64,000 nt of DNA from CAIMZW01 sp037135095 (lineage in GTDB: Bacteria; Actinomycetota; Actinomycetes; Nanopelagicales; Nanopelagicaceae), in contig JBAXKZ010000002.1 in NCBI GenBank assembly GCA_037135095.1, positions 36,693-100,692 on the forward strand. The letters are read 5' to 3'. The notes beneath the pieces are model-generated. The model did no database searches and was not told the origin of the DNA. It saw only the letters and a program-made list of their open reading frames with translations. Below, piece after piece: positions 34,998 through 43,593 of the stretch. The position numbers and the translations under genes are program-made. How positions within the stretch are numbered: position 1 is the stretch's first letter; each line of letters opens with the position of its first letter.

Positions 34998-35522
34998 TTA
35001 CTTAATCGCTAATACGTCAACTACGAAGATCAGAGTTTCGTTAGGTCCGATTGGACCGCTGCCGGTTGCGCCGTAACCCAAAGCAGGTGGAATAAGTAGT
35101 AATCGGCGACCGCCGACCTTCATTCCAGGAATTCCTTGTTGCCAACCTGGGATAACACCAGATAGCGGGAAGGTTGCCGCTTGCGATGTCCAAGAACTCT
35201 CAACAACCTTGCCAGTGGACCAAGCCATTAATGTGTATTGAACCGTCAGGGTAGAAGTTGCAACCGCAGCCGCACCGGTTCCAACGTAGATATCTTTAGT
35301 CACAAGCGTGGTGGGCGCGCTACCTGTAGGCGCCGCGATAGTAGGTGCCTTACCTTGGTCGCCCGTTACCGCCGGCAAGTTCGAAGCTGCAGTTGTCACT
35401 TGAGTACTCCCAGTTGAATTTTGGGCAGCGGGTGCGCCACCATCGGTTGAGCAAGCCGTAACTGTTAACCCAGTTAAAGCGGCCACGACAATTAATCCAA
35501 GAACCTTTTGTGACGATTTCAC
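34998..35522 (-). CDS. FKBP-type peptidyl-prolyl isomerase, lipoprotein
   Basis: Secreted, membrane-anchored prolyl isomerase of 174 residues. A signal peptide (KSSQKVLGLIVVAALTGLTV) ends in the lipobox VTAC, followed by a Thr/Ala/Ser-rich linker of about 60 residues and a single FKBP domain (VQYTLMAWSTGKVV, FPLSGVIPGWQQGIPGMKVG, PPALGYGATG). I place the start at GTG 35522, with GAGGAG 7 nt upstream. FKBP genes also stand next to pafBC in other actinobacteria, normally just after pafA, which is absent here. Confidence 0.92.
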   Translation of the reverse strand: MKSSQKVLGLIVVAALTGLTVTACSTDGGAPAAQNSTGSTQVTTAASNLPAVTGDQGKAPTIAAPTGSAPTTLVTKDIYVGTGAAAVATSTLTVQYTLMAWSTGKVVESSWTSQAATFPLSGVIPGWQQGIPGMKVGGRRLLLIPPALGYGATGSGPIGPNETLIFVVDVLAIK

Positions 35523-35590
35523 GGCAATACTCCTCAAATTCCACGAACGATCAATTGGAAAATCAACAGGGGGAAAGAGTACCAAAGCAA

Positions 35591-35596
35591 TATTGT
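35591..35596 (+). promoter_or_regulatory. -10 element TATTGT, leaderless-type promoter of pafB
   Basis: TATTGT lies exactly 6 nt before ATG 35603 in the 80-bp divergent gap with the FKBP gene. Three purines (AGG) between box and ATG are too close to act as a Shine-Dalgarno. Confidence 0.55.
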
Positions 35597-35602
35597 AGGA
35601 AC

Positions 35603-36538
35603 ATGTCAGACCCCAAAACTGAGCGCCTGTTGAACCTGACCATGGCCCTTTTGGCCACCAGGCGATATCTGACCAAGATCGAGATCTTTCAAAGCGTTGC
35701 CGGCTATAGCGGAGCTCCGGAAGCCATGGAGCGCATGTTTGAGCGAGATAAAGATGACCTGCGATCTCTGGGAATTGCGATTGAGGTAGGAAATTTAGAC
35801 AATTATTTTGAAGATGAACTTGGCTATCGAATTTTTCCCAGCAGCTATGGCCTTGATATCGGTGAGATCACCGCAAGAGAGTTGGCGCTCCTTTCAATTG
35901 CTGCTCACAGCTGGTCCGAGGGAGTTTTGTCTAAGAGTTCCCAGAGTGCGCTTCGGAAACTCAGATCATTGGGAATCTCACTGGACACCGAAGATCTAGC
36001 CATGGGTTGGGCAAGATTTGAAAATCCGCAGCCGAATTTCGATCAATTTTGGCAAGGGCTAGAAGAGAGGAAAACCCTGCAATTTAATTACTCCTCAGCG
36101 ACGCTCGCAAAGCGAACCGTGGATGCCTACGGCTTAACGCTTTGGCGAGGGTTTTGGTACCTGGTCGGTTTCGATCATGACCGAAGGGAGATTCGAGTAT
36201 TCAAATTAATTCGAGTAGTCGACCAAGTGGCGACTGTCGGCAAGAGCGGTTCGTATTCGATCCCAAGTGATTTCGTTATTTCAAATTATGTGAAATTTTT
36301 TGGTGCCGAAGAGAAGCATGAAGCCAAAATGCTGATCCGCAAAGATAAGGCACAAATTCTGCGAAGCGAAGGTGTCGTTGAACCCCATGATAATGATTGG
36401 GATCAAATTAACCTTACCTACGAATTCCAAGAGACCTTCTTGCGAAAGTTACTCTGGTTCGGTCCCGATGTTCAGGTCTTAGAACCGCCATCGTTAATCG
36501 CTGCAATTGTTAAACGAGTGATGGAGGTGCTTTCATGA
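35603..36538 (+). CDS. pafB: WYL-domain transcription regulator PafB
   Basis: Half of the PafBC pair, which in mycobacteria activates the LexA-independent DNA-damage response. The 311-residue protein has an N-terminal winged helix (KTERLLNLTMALLATRRYLT), a WYL domain whose namesake motif is WRGFWYLVGFDHD near 185-197, and a C-terminal WCX-like region. Start ATG 35603 is preferred over upstream codons that run through the FKBP promoter region. It overlaps pafC by 4 bp. Retained although pafA and the Pup genes are not present here. Confidence 0.93.
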   Translation: MSDPKTERLLNLTMALLATRRYLTKIEIFQSVAGYSGAPEAMERMFERDKDDLRSLGIAIEVGNLDNYFEDELGYRIFPSSYGLDIGEITARELALLSIAAHSWSEGVLSKSSQSALRKLRSLGISLDTEDLAMGWARFENPQPNFDQFWQGLEERKTLQFNYSSATLAKRTVDAYGLTLWRGFWYLVGFDHDRREIRVFKLIRVVDQVATVGKSGSYSIPSDFVISNYVKFFGAEEKHEAKMLIRKDKAQILRSEGVVEPHDNDWDQINLTYEFQETFLRKLLWFGPDVQVLEPPSLIAAIVKRVMEVLS

Positions 36539-37494
36539 GCGAAAACGCGTTGGATCGAACGGCCCGAGCGCTCGACCTTATTCCATTCATTCTCGAGAAC
36601 CCTGGCTTAACAATTGAAGAGTTAGCTAAAGAATTCGAAACCACACCAAAAGAGATTACAAAGGATCTAAATTTACTTTTTGTCTGTGGCCTTCCGGGCT
36701 ACACCCCGCTCGAACTTATCGACCTCTCCTTTGAGTCTGGAAGCGTTTCAGTTATTGAGCCACAGAGCTTGGATCGACCTCGCAAACTAAACCGAAGAGA
36801 AGTCATTTCGTTAATTCTTGCGCTCGAAGGTCTAGCCACTCTACGTTCAGATGGCGACAAACTTCGCCTTGAAATATTGAAACTTCGCGATTCTTTGGTC
36901 GCGACGATTAAGGATGCAAATTTGCAATTGGCCACTCACGAGGAATTTCTCCCACCTTCGCCTTTTTTGCAAATAATTGAAGGTGCGATTTCCGGTCGAA
37001 GTGATCTCAATTTAGAATACCTCAGCGGCAATCGCGACGAGCGCAGCGAGCGCCGCGTTACTCCAGCCCAGCTCTATACAGAGAATGGCTTTATCTACCT
37101 AATCGGCTATTGTTTTAAATCAGAAGCCGATCGAACTTTTCGCTTAGATCGCATAGTTAAATGCGAGCGCGCTACCGAGCTCGTTGCCACTTCTGAAACT
37201 TCCACGAGTTCTACGCAATTTAACTCCGATCACAATCTCACTGAGGAACCGATCCTCGAGATCTCACATCGGGCGCGCAACTTTCTGGAGGAGAATGCCG
37301 CTGTGTTGACGATTCTCTCGACCAACCCCGATTTCACCCTGGCCCAAATCGCCGTCCTGGATCCTGAGTGGTTGATCCGAAGCGTTTTAGGGCTCGGGGG
37401 AGCGGTCACGGTCCGCTCGCCAGCCACCCTAAGGTCTCAGATTCACCAGCGCGCCCAGGAAACGCTAGATCGTTATAACTCTAGGTTGAGATAA
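36535..37494 (+). CDS. pafC: WYL-domain transcription regulator PafC
   Basis: Partner of PafB, 319 residues, with the same order: winged helix (ALDLIPFILENPGLTIEELA), linker, WYL domain where the motif is drifted to FIYLIGYCF, and a C-terminal WCX domain. The ATGA overlap with pafB implies stoichiometric synthesis. PafBC is thought to sense single-stranded DNA through the WYL domains. Followed after 62 bp by tatA. Confidence 0.93.
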   Translation: MSENALDRTARALDLIPFILENPGLTIEELAKEFETTPKEITKDLNLLFVCGLPGYTPLELIDLSFESGSVSVIEPQSLDRPRKLNRREVISLILALEGLATLRSDGDKLRLEILKLRDSLVATIKDANLQLATHEEFLPPSPFLQIIEGAISGRSDLNLEYLSGNRDERSERRVTPAQLYTENGFIYLIGYCFKSEADRTFRLDRIVKCERATELVATSETSTSSTQFNSDHNLTEEPILEISHRARNFLEENAAVLTILSTNPDFTLAQIAVLDPEWLIRSVLGLGGAVTVRSPATLRSQIHQRAQETLDRYNSRLR

Positions 37495-37556
37495 GTAGGC
37501 TCAAATCCGATGGGGGAGGTACTATCTGCGTACCAGCCTCACGATAGGAAGTATTC

Positions 37557-37751
37557 ATGTTTCTCAGAGAACCAAGCCACATCCTCCTGCTCCTGCTCGT
37601 TCTCGTACTTCTTTTTGGTGCCAAACGTCTACCAGACTCAGCACGGGCTTTAGGTCGCTCGCTTCGCATTTTCAAGAGCGAAGTTAAAGAGTTAAACCCA
37701 GAGGAGAAGAAAGCCACTCCTGAATCTGGCGATACTCCACCCGTTAACTAG
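37557..37751 (+). CDS. tatA: Sec-independent translocase subunit TatA
   Basis: Pore-forming subunit of twin-arginine export. The 64-residue protein has one N-terminal membrane helix (ILLLLLVLVLLFG), the hinge AKRLPDSARALGRSLRIFKSE typical of TatA amphipathic helices and an acidic tail. AGGAAG 5-10 nt upstream of the ATG is a Shine-Dalgarno. tatC follows after 8 bp. Confidence 0.94.
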   Translation: MFLREPSHILLLLLVLVLLFGAKRLPDSARALGRSLRIFKSEVKELNPEEKKATPESGDTPPVN

Positions 37752-37759
37752 AACTTCCC

Positions 37760-38602
37760 ATGGGCGCCCCTGAGGGCGGCCGAATGCCGCTTGTAGAACA
37801 CTTTCGTGATTTACGTAAGCGAGTTGTTCGAGCCGCAATAGCAATTTTTCTAGCTTCAGGCATTGGCTGGGTTTTTTATACAAAAATCATCAACGCGTTA
37901 GCGGCACCAGTTTGCGACCTAAAGGCGGCCCAGAAATCCGGCTCCAGCCATTGCGGCACTCTTTACATTAATGGTGTCCTTGGTCCGCTGAACCTCCAAA
38001 TCAAGGTCTCACTTCTGACCGGGGTAATCATTTCCGCGCCAATTTGGATCTATCAACTTTGGGCATTTGTAGCGCCTGGACTGCACAAAAAGGAGAAGCG
38101 ACGTTCCATCTTCTTTATTATCGTCGCCACGCCTTTCTTCGCTCTCGGCGCCAGTTTGGGATATTGGATCCTTCCACTTGCGGTAAAAGTTCTGTTGGGC
38201 TTTACACCGGGCTCTCTCACTAACTTAGTGCGATTCGATGATTACCTAGATTTTGTTTTGAGAGTAATTCTCCTCTTTGGCGGCGCTTTCGAACTCCCGG
38301 TATTCTTGGTTGCCTTAAACTTGGCCGGTATCATCACTGGTAAAGGAATTCTCAAACCGTGGCGATTCGCAGTGTTTGGAATTGCGGTCTTCACCGCAGC
38401 TTTCACTCCTACTGGTGATCCAGTTTCAATGTCACTACTTGCAGTACCACTAATTGCCTTCTATTTTGCCGCCGGTGGAATCGCCCTTCTCGTGGATCGT
38501 AAGCGCGGAAAGCGAAGTTCCAAGATCGGCGACGATGAGGCTTCTAGCGTTGAACCAGCGAGCTCAATCGATGAACCCGACCTAGACGAACCTCTCTCTT
38601 AA
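37760..38602 (+). CDS. tatC: Sec-independent translocase subunit TatC
   Basis: Receptor for twin-arginine signal peptides. The 280-residue protein has six membrane helices and the family motifs MPLVEHFRDLRKRVV at the N terminus (with the essential glutamate) and the periplasmic-loop F-x-x-x-LK region. The C terminus is an acidic cytoplasmic tail of about 35 residues. It pairs with TatA directly upstream; no tatB is seen in this window. Confidence 0.95.
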   Translation: MGAPEGGRMPLVEHFRDLRKRVVRAAIAIFLASGIGWVFYTKIINALAAPVCDLKAAQKSGSSHCGTLYINGVLGPLNLQIKVSLLTGVIISAPIWIYQLWAFVAPGLHKKEKRRSIFFIIVATPFFALGASLGYWILPLAVKVLLGFTPGSLTNLVRFDDYLDFVLRVILLFGGAFELPVFLVALNLAGIITGKGILKPWRFAVFGIAVFTAAFTPTGDPVSMSLLAVPLIAFYFAAGGIALLVDRKRGKRSSKIGDDEASSVEPASSIDEPDLDEPLS

Positions 38603-38617
38603 GGATATCGACCTAAA

Positions 38618-39499
38618 ATGAAGTGGGCCATAGTTGTAAATCCACACTCCGGCAAACGTCGAGGGATGAATTTAGGCCATGACTTTCGAAGCCTTGCTAT
38701 TGCAAATGAGATATCGATTGTTTGGATCTGTGGCGCCACTGCACGGGAATCTAGAGATTTGTTAGCAGCCGAAGTTAAGGCTGGTCGTTTAGATGCCGTG
38801 GTTGTTGTTGGCGGTGATGGTTTAGTCAATCTTGTCGTGCAGGAGCTCGCACAAACTCAGATAGGAATGGCCGTTATTGCTGCTGGAACCGGGAATGATT
38901 TTGCCAGGGCGTCCGGCACATTCAGCATGACGGTGCCTGAACTATTTCGGTTTATGACGACTACCTCACCCACTGCGATTGATCTGGGCAAGGTTGATGT
39001 TGGCGGCGAGCAAAAATGGTTTTGCCAAATTTTGAGCACTGGCTTTGATTCTGTCGTCAATGAACGAGCTAACAGGTTCCTGCGATTACACGGGAAGATG
39101 AAATATAACGTGGCAACGGTTATCGAATTGCCGAGATTCTCGGCAATCGAATACGAGTTGGAGATCGACGGGGCGAAACAAACCACCAAAGCGATGCTAG
39201 TTGCCATTGCAAATGGCCCGACATATGGCGGCGGGATGAAGGTCTGCCCGGATGCCGATCGCAGGGATGGGCTTTTCGATGTTTTAATTCTGCATCCGCT
39301 GCCCAAGTTGGAATTCATTGCAGTATTTCCAAAAGTGTTCAAGGGCACTCACGTGACTCATCCCAAGGTTGAAATATTTCGAGCAAGGAAGCTGAACATA
39401 TCGGCACGGGCTCGCGCCTATGCCGATGGTGAAGATTATGGAGATCTGCCTTTGACCGTTACCTCCGAACCACAGTGCCTTCTCACATGGTCTCGTTAG
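38618..39499 (+). CDS. Diacylglycerol kinase-family lipid kinase
   Basis: Cytoplasmic lipid kinase of the DAGK/YegS fold, 293 residues. NPHSGKRRG at the N terminus, nucleotide-binding VVVGGDGLVNLVV (the usual threonine replaced by leucine) and AAGTGNDFARA, then the C-terminal beta-sandwich with GPTYGGGMKVCPDADRRDG. It may phosphorylate diacylglycerol or a related lipid. The 3' end overlaps helY by 13 bp. Confidence 0.9.
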   Translation: MKWAIVVNPHSGKRRGMNLGHDFRSLAIANEISIVWICGATARESRDLLAAEVKAGRLDAVVVVGGDGLVNLVVQELAQTQIGMAVIAAGTGNDFARASGTFSMTVPELFRFMTTTSPTAIDLGKVDVGGEQKWFCQILSTGFDSVVNERANRFLRLHGKMKYNVATVIELPRFSAIEYELEIDGAKQTTKAMLVAIANGPTYGGGMKVCPDADRRDGLFDVLILHPLPKLEFIAVFPKVFKGTHVTHPKVEIFRARKLNISARARAYADGEDYGDLPLTVTSEPQCLLTWSR

Positions 39500-41883
39500 T
39501 GGAGTTCTCTCCGGCAGAACGATATGCAGCTAATCAAAGCAAGATGGCACACCCAAAGACGCTGGAGTTCGCTAGCAGTTACCCCTTCGAGATGGATGAT
39601 TTTCAACTCCAGGGCTGTCAAGCTTTGGAAGATGGCCAGGGGGTACTGGTCGCTGCTCCTACCGGTGCCGGCAAGACAATCGTGGGAGAGTTCGCTGCCT
39701 TTCTTGCCATCAAAGAGGGCAAGAAGTGTTTCTATACAACGCCCATAAAGGCGCTCTCTAATCAGAAATATCAAGATTTGTGTGCGATTTATGGTGATCA
39801 AAACGTCGGATTGTTGACTGGCGATACTAGTTTTAATTCCGAGGCGCCAATAGTCATAATGACGACAGAGGTGCTTAGAAATATGCTTTATGCCGGATCT
39901 AGTACTTTGCGCGATCTTAAGTACGTGGTCATGGATGAGGTCCATTACTTAGCCGATAAATTTCGTGGCGCGGTATGGGAAGAGATATTGATCCATTTGC
40001 CGGAAAGTATCCAGGTCGCTTCGCTGTCAGCAACGGTTTCCAACGCTGAAGAGTTTGGTGACTGGTTGCAGACGGTTCGTGGGGATACCAAAGTGATTGT
40101 TTCGGAAATTAGACCGGTACCGCTATATCAGCATGTTTTATTTGGAAATCGATTACTCGATCTCTTCGTTGATCAAGGAAAAGTAAATCCCGAAATTCTA
40201 AGACTCGAACGAGATTCCTATAAACAGGTTCGAGTTCATTCCGGCGGAAACCACGGCGGGAAGAAGAATTGGCAAGAGCGCTCAAAACTTACTCCCACCA
40301 TCAATGCCATCTCGCGCCCCGAAGTAATCGACAAGCTTGATCGTGAAGGGTTACTGCCCGCCATCACTTTTATTTTCTCGCGAAAAGCTTGCGATGCTGC
40401 GGTTCATCAATGTCTAACTGCCGGTATTAAATTAACGACCGAGGAAGAGCGTTCTGAAATCCGTGCCGTAATACACCGAGCTACAAAAGGCATTCCAGAA
40501 GAAGACCTCTTCATTCTGGGTTTTCACGAGTGGTCTGAAGCGCTCGAACGTGGAATTGCTGCCCACCATGCTGGTTTGATTCCCACGTTCAAAGAGGTTA
40601 TCGAAGAGCTATTCCAGCGCGGCTTCGTCAAAGCGGTCTTCGCTACTGAGACTTTGGCCTTGGGTATAAATATGCCAGCGAAGACAGTTGTTCTTGAGAA
40701 ACTGACAAAATGGAATGGCGAATCGCATGTAGCGGTCACTCCAGGTGAATACACCCAACTTACTGGTCGAGCCGGTCGGCGCGGTATCGATATCGATGGG
40801 AACGCCGTTATTTTATGGACCAAAGATGTCGACTCTGGTTCAGTTGCTGGATTAGCGTCAACCCGAACCTATCCACTACGCAGTTCTTTTAAACCTACCT
40901 ACAACATGACCATCAATTTAATTTCGCAATTTGGCGCTGAGAGGGCAAGAACCTCTCTCGAGGCATCCTTTGCGCAGTATCAAGCCGATAAAGCAGTGGT
41001 TGGTTTAGCTCGCCAAATCACCCGTAACGAGAAAGTTATTGCCGAAATGTCGTTTGAAGTTGAATGCCACTTGGGTGACTTTCTGGAATATGCCGAAATC
41101 CGTAGCGAGATTTCAGATCTTGAAAAGTCGATGGCCAAGAGATCGAAACAGAAGCGATTACAAACTGAGGAAGAGATACAAGAGTTGAGAAAGCAGTTGC
41201 GCAGCCATCCTTGCCATGGCTGTGTCGATCGCGAGTCACACTCGCGACAGACCGAGCGAATTTCGAGAATTCGCCGCGAAAATCGCGGCTTAACAGAGCG
41301 CGTCAACACTCGCACCAATGTTATTGCTCGGAGATTTGATTTGGTGCAAATCATGCTAGAAAAATATGGTTACATCGCAAATGGCGAGATCACTAGATCC
41401 GGAAAGTTACTTTCAAAGATTTACGGTGAAACCGATCTCTTGATCGCGGAGATGATACGGCTGGGTGCCTTTGATGCTTTGAGCGGTCCAGAACTCGTAT
41501 CGGTGCTTTCGGCCTTTCTTTATGAGGCTCGTAAGGAGGAGAGCCCAAAGATTCCACGTGGAGCTGTGCAGGAAGTTTTGGCCGAGCTGGTAACTCGATG
41601 GAATGTTATACACGAAGATGAGATGGAGATTGGGCTTGAACCACTTAGAGCTCCTGATATGGGATTTTGTTGGGCGTCGCATCGATGGGCAAGTGGCCAC
41701 AGTCTTAGCGCCATCTTGAAAGGAACCGAACTAACCGTGGGCGATTTTGTTCGTTCGACAAAACAAATCATCGACTTGCTACGTCAGCTAGCAATTGCTT
41801 CACCACACTTAAGCGTAACTATTGCAGATGCATTGAAGCGCGTTGATAGGGGAGTGGTTTCATACGCAGGTGGTGCGCTATGA
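39487..41883 (+). CDS. helY: DEAD/DEAH-box RNA helicase, Ski2-like (HelY)
   Basis: ATP-dependent helicase of the Ski2/Mtr4 family, about 798 residues. Walker A APTGAGKT, motif II VMDEVHYLAD, SLSATVSN (III), AAHHAGLIP and GRAGRRG (VI) are all intact. A helical C-terminal region follows, including a Cys-rich HPCHGCVDRESHSRQTER insert seen in actinobacterial members. I start at ATG 39487 (MVSLVEFSPAERYAAN), which fits the usual SPAERYA N terminus; a GTG lies 12 bp upstream. RNA turnover is the likely role. Confidence 0.93.
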   Translation: MVSLVEFSPAERYAANQSKMAHPKTLEFASSYPFEMDDFQLQGCQALEDGQGVLVAAPTGAGKTIVGEFAAFLAIKEGKKCFYTTPIKALSNQKYQDLCAIYGDQNVGLLTGDTSFNSEAPIVIMTTEVLRNMLYAGSSTLRDLKYVVMDEVHYLADKFRGAVWEEILIHLPESIQVASLSATVSNAEEFGDWLQTVRGDTKVIVSEIRPVPLYQHVLFGNRLLDLFVDQGKVNPEILRLERDSYKQVRVHSGGNHGGKKNWQERSKLTPTINAISRPEVIDKLDREGLLPAITFIFSRKACDAAVHQCLTAGIKLTTEEERSEIRAVIHRATKGIPEEDLFILGFHEWSEALERGIAAHHAGLIPTFKEVIEELFQRGFVKAVFATETLALGINMPAKTVVLEKLTKWNGESHVAVTPGEYTQLTGRAGRRGIDIDGNAVILWTKDVDSGSVAGLASTRTYPLRSSFKPTYNMTINLISQFGAERARTSLEASFAQYQADKAVVGLARQITRNEKVIAEMSFEVECHLGDFLEYAEIRSEISDLEKSMAKRSKQKRLQTEEEIQELRKQLRSHPCHGCVDRESHSRQTERISRIRRENRGLTERVNTRTNVIARRFDLVQIMLEKYGYIANGEITRSGKLLSKIYGETDLLIAEMIRLGAFDALSGPELVSVLSAFLYEARKEESPKIPRGAVQEVLAELVTRWNVIHEDEMEIGLEPLRAPDMGFCWASHRWASGHSLSAILKGTELTVGDFVRSTKQIIDLLRQLAIASPHLSVTIADALKRVDRGVVSYAGGAL

Positions 41884-42779
41884 CGCTGATGCTGATTGAT
41901 AGCGCTTCGCTTTGGTACCGTGCCTATTTTGGAATGCCCGATACCTTACTCGCGCCTGATGGCACGCCGGTAAATGCAATTCGTGGTTATCTTGATATGA
42001 CGGCTCGGTTGATGACGGTGTATCGACCGAAACGTTTAGTTGCATGTCTTGAAGGAGATTGGCGGCCGACTTGGCGTACCGAACTTTTCCCCGGCTATAA
42101 GGCTAATCGCTTAGATGCTGAAGGTGACGAAGAAGAACCAGATACTCTGACACCACAAATTCCAATCTTGCTGGATCTACTTGATGCTTTCGGAATACCA
42201 ATGGTCGGCGTCGATAATTATGAAGCCGATGACATCATTGCCTCATACAGTGTGGCTGAACCTGGACCAACTCGTATTGTCACCGGAGATCGAGATCTCT
42301 TTCAACTTGTTGATGACAAGCGAAAAGTTGCCGTCGTCTATTTAGCTAAAGGGATTTCAAATCATGATTTAGTCGACATTAAATGGATCGCAGATCGTTA
42401 CGAAATTCCGGGGGATCGCTACGCGCTCTTTGCCATGATCCGCGGTGATGCCTCTGATGGTTTGCCTGGAATTCGTGGCATCGGTGAAAAGGGGGCTGCG
42501 ATCATTGCGCACAACTTCTCTTCCCTGCCTGAAGTTATGACCGCCGCGGCTAACGAGGATGAACGTCTGACCCCGAATTTACGTAAAAAATTATTGGATA
42601 GTGCTGAATATGCGGCCATCGCACCGAAACTAGTGCACTGCGCCTTGGATGTTCCACTGCCAAAGATGGATCTTTCGCTGCCTAAACGTCCCGATTCCCT
42701 GGATGAGATCTACCAATATCAAACCGATTACGGTTTGGGAGCTAGTGTGGACCGACTCATTGCCGCCTTGAATTGGTGA
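41880..42779 (+). CDS. 5'-3' exonuclease (PolI-like nuclease domain)
   Basis: Stand-alone 299-residue flap/5'-nuclease related to the N-terminal domain of DNA polymerase I. Metal-binding acids appear in LMLIDSASLWYRAYFG, NYEADDIIASY and IVTGDRDLFQLVDD, and the helix-hairpin-helix is GLPGIRGIGEKGAAIIA. Such free-standing homologues accompany helY in actinobacteria. It overlaps helY by ATGA, so the two are co-translated. Confidence 0.93.
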   Translation: MTLMLIDSASLWYRAYFGMPDTLLAPDGTPVNAIRGYLDMTARLMTVYRPKRLVACLEGDWRPTWRTELFPGYKANRLDAEGDEEEPDTLTPQIPILLDLLDAFGIPMVGVDNYEADDIIASYSVAEPGPTRIVTGDRDLFQLVDDKRKVAVVYLAKGISNHDLVDIKWIADRYEIPGDRYALFAMIRGDASDGLPGIRGIGEKGAAIIAHNFSSLPEVMTAAANEDERLTPNLRKKLLDSAEYAAIAPKLVHCALDVPLPKMDLSLPKRPDSLDEIYQYQTDYGLGASVDRLIAALNW

Positions 42780-42790
42780 GATAATTGCTG

Positions 42791-43513
42791 ATGCGCTATT
42801 TGATCGTCATACCAACCTATAACGAGAGCGAAAGCATCTCGGGGTTGCTGGCACGAATAAACCTGGTCCGAAATCGGGAGAGCGCTCGGGAGATCGAAAT
42901 TCTGATTGTTGATGATAATTCACCCGATGGCACCGCCAAATTGGTCGAATCCCTCAGCATCTCCGGGGTTCACATATTGAATCGTGCCATCAAATCAGGC
43001 CTCGGACCGGCCTATTTGGCAGGATTTAGCTGGGGGCTAGAGCGTGGTTATGACTTCTTCCTCGAGATGGATGCCGACGGTAGCCATCTTCCAGAAGAGC
43101 TCTCCGCAATGCTCCTCGCCTGCGATCAAGCCGACCTGGTTATCGGCTCCCGATGGGTTCCAGGTGGAGCTGTGGTTAATTGGCCCTGGCAGCGCCAAGT
43201 AATCTCTCGCTTTGGCACTTGGTATGCCGCAACATTGCTGCGATTGCCATATCGGGATCTGACCAGTGGCTTTCGGGTCATTTCTCGAGCGGCCTTGGAA
43301 TCGCTGCCATTTCAACAGATTCAAAGCAAGGGTTATGGCTTTCAAGTTGAGATTGCAATGCGACTACACGATGGTGGATTTAGAATCAGTGAAGTGCCAA
43401 TTACCTTTGTAGAGCGGGAATATGGCCGATCGAAGATGACTGGAACGATTGTGATTGAGGCGTGGCGGAATGTGACCCTTTGGGGTTTCAAGCGGTTGCT
43501 AGATCGCCGATAA
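42791..43513 (+). CDS. Polyprenol-phosphate mannosyltransferase (Ppm1-like)
   Basis: GT-A family 2 enzyme that loads mannose from GDP-mannose onto polyprenyl phosphate at the membrane. 240 residues: IPTYNESESI, DDNSPDGTA, MDADGSHLPEE (metal site) and the acceptor region YGFQVEIAMRLHDGGF. It lacks the fused acyltransferase domain of some Ppm1 proteins. I start at ATG 42791 rather than TTG 42785. It is probably part of the helY operon. Product specificity (mannose or glucose) is by family analogy. Confidence 0.88.
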   Translation: MRYLIVIPTYNESESISGLLARINLVRNRESAREIEILIVDDNSPDGTAKLVESLSISGVHILNRAIKSGLGPAYLAGFSWGLERGYDFFLEMDADGSHLPEELSAMLLACDQADLVIGSRWVPGGAVVNWPWQRQVISRFGTWYAATLLRLPYRDLTSGFRVISRAALESLPFQQIQSKGYGFQVEIAMRLHDGGFRISEVPITFVEREYGRSKMTGTIVIEAWRNVTLWGFKRLLDRR

Positions 43514-43521
43514 TCTACATT

Positions 43522-43590
43522 ATGTCAGATATTAATCTCGGAACCAGCGCTCGCGGTGACCACCACTACCCCGAGGCTCACCAACTATGA
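43522..43590 (+). CDS. Possible 22-residue mini-protein
   Basis: A short frame, MSDINLGTSARGDHHYPEAH plus two residues, lies in the 80-bp gap between the mannosyltransferase and gcvP. TAATCT at 43511-43516 precedes its ATG by 5 nt, close to the leaderless pattern of this genome. This is where rbpA stands in other actinobacteria, but only the first few residues could be argued to resemble RbpA. It may be chance. Confidence 0.2.
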   Translation: MSDINLGTSARGDHHYPEAHQL

Positions 43591-43593
43591 CCG

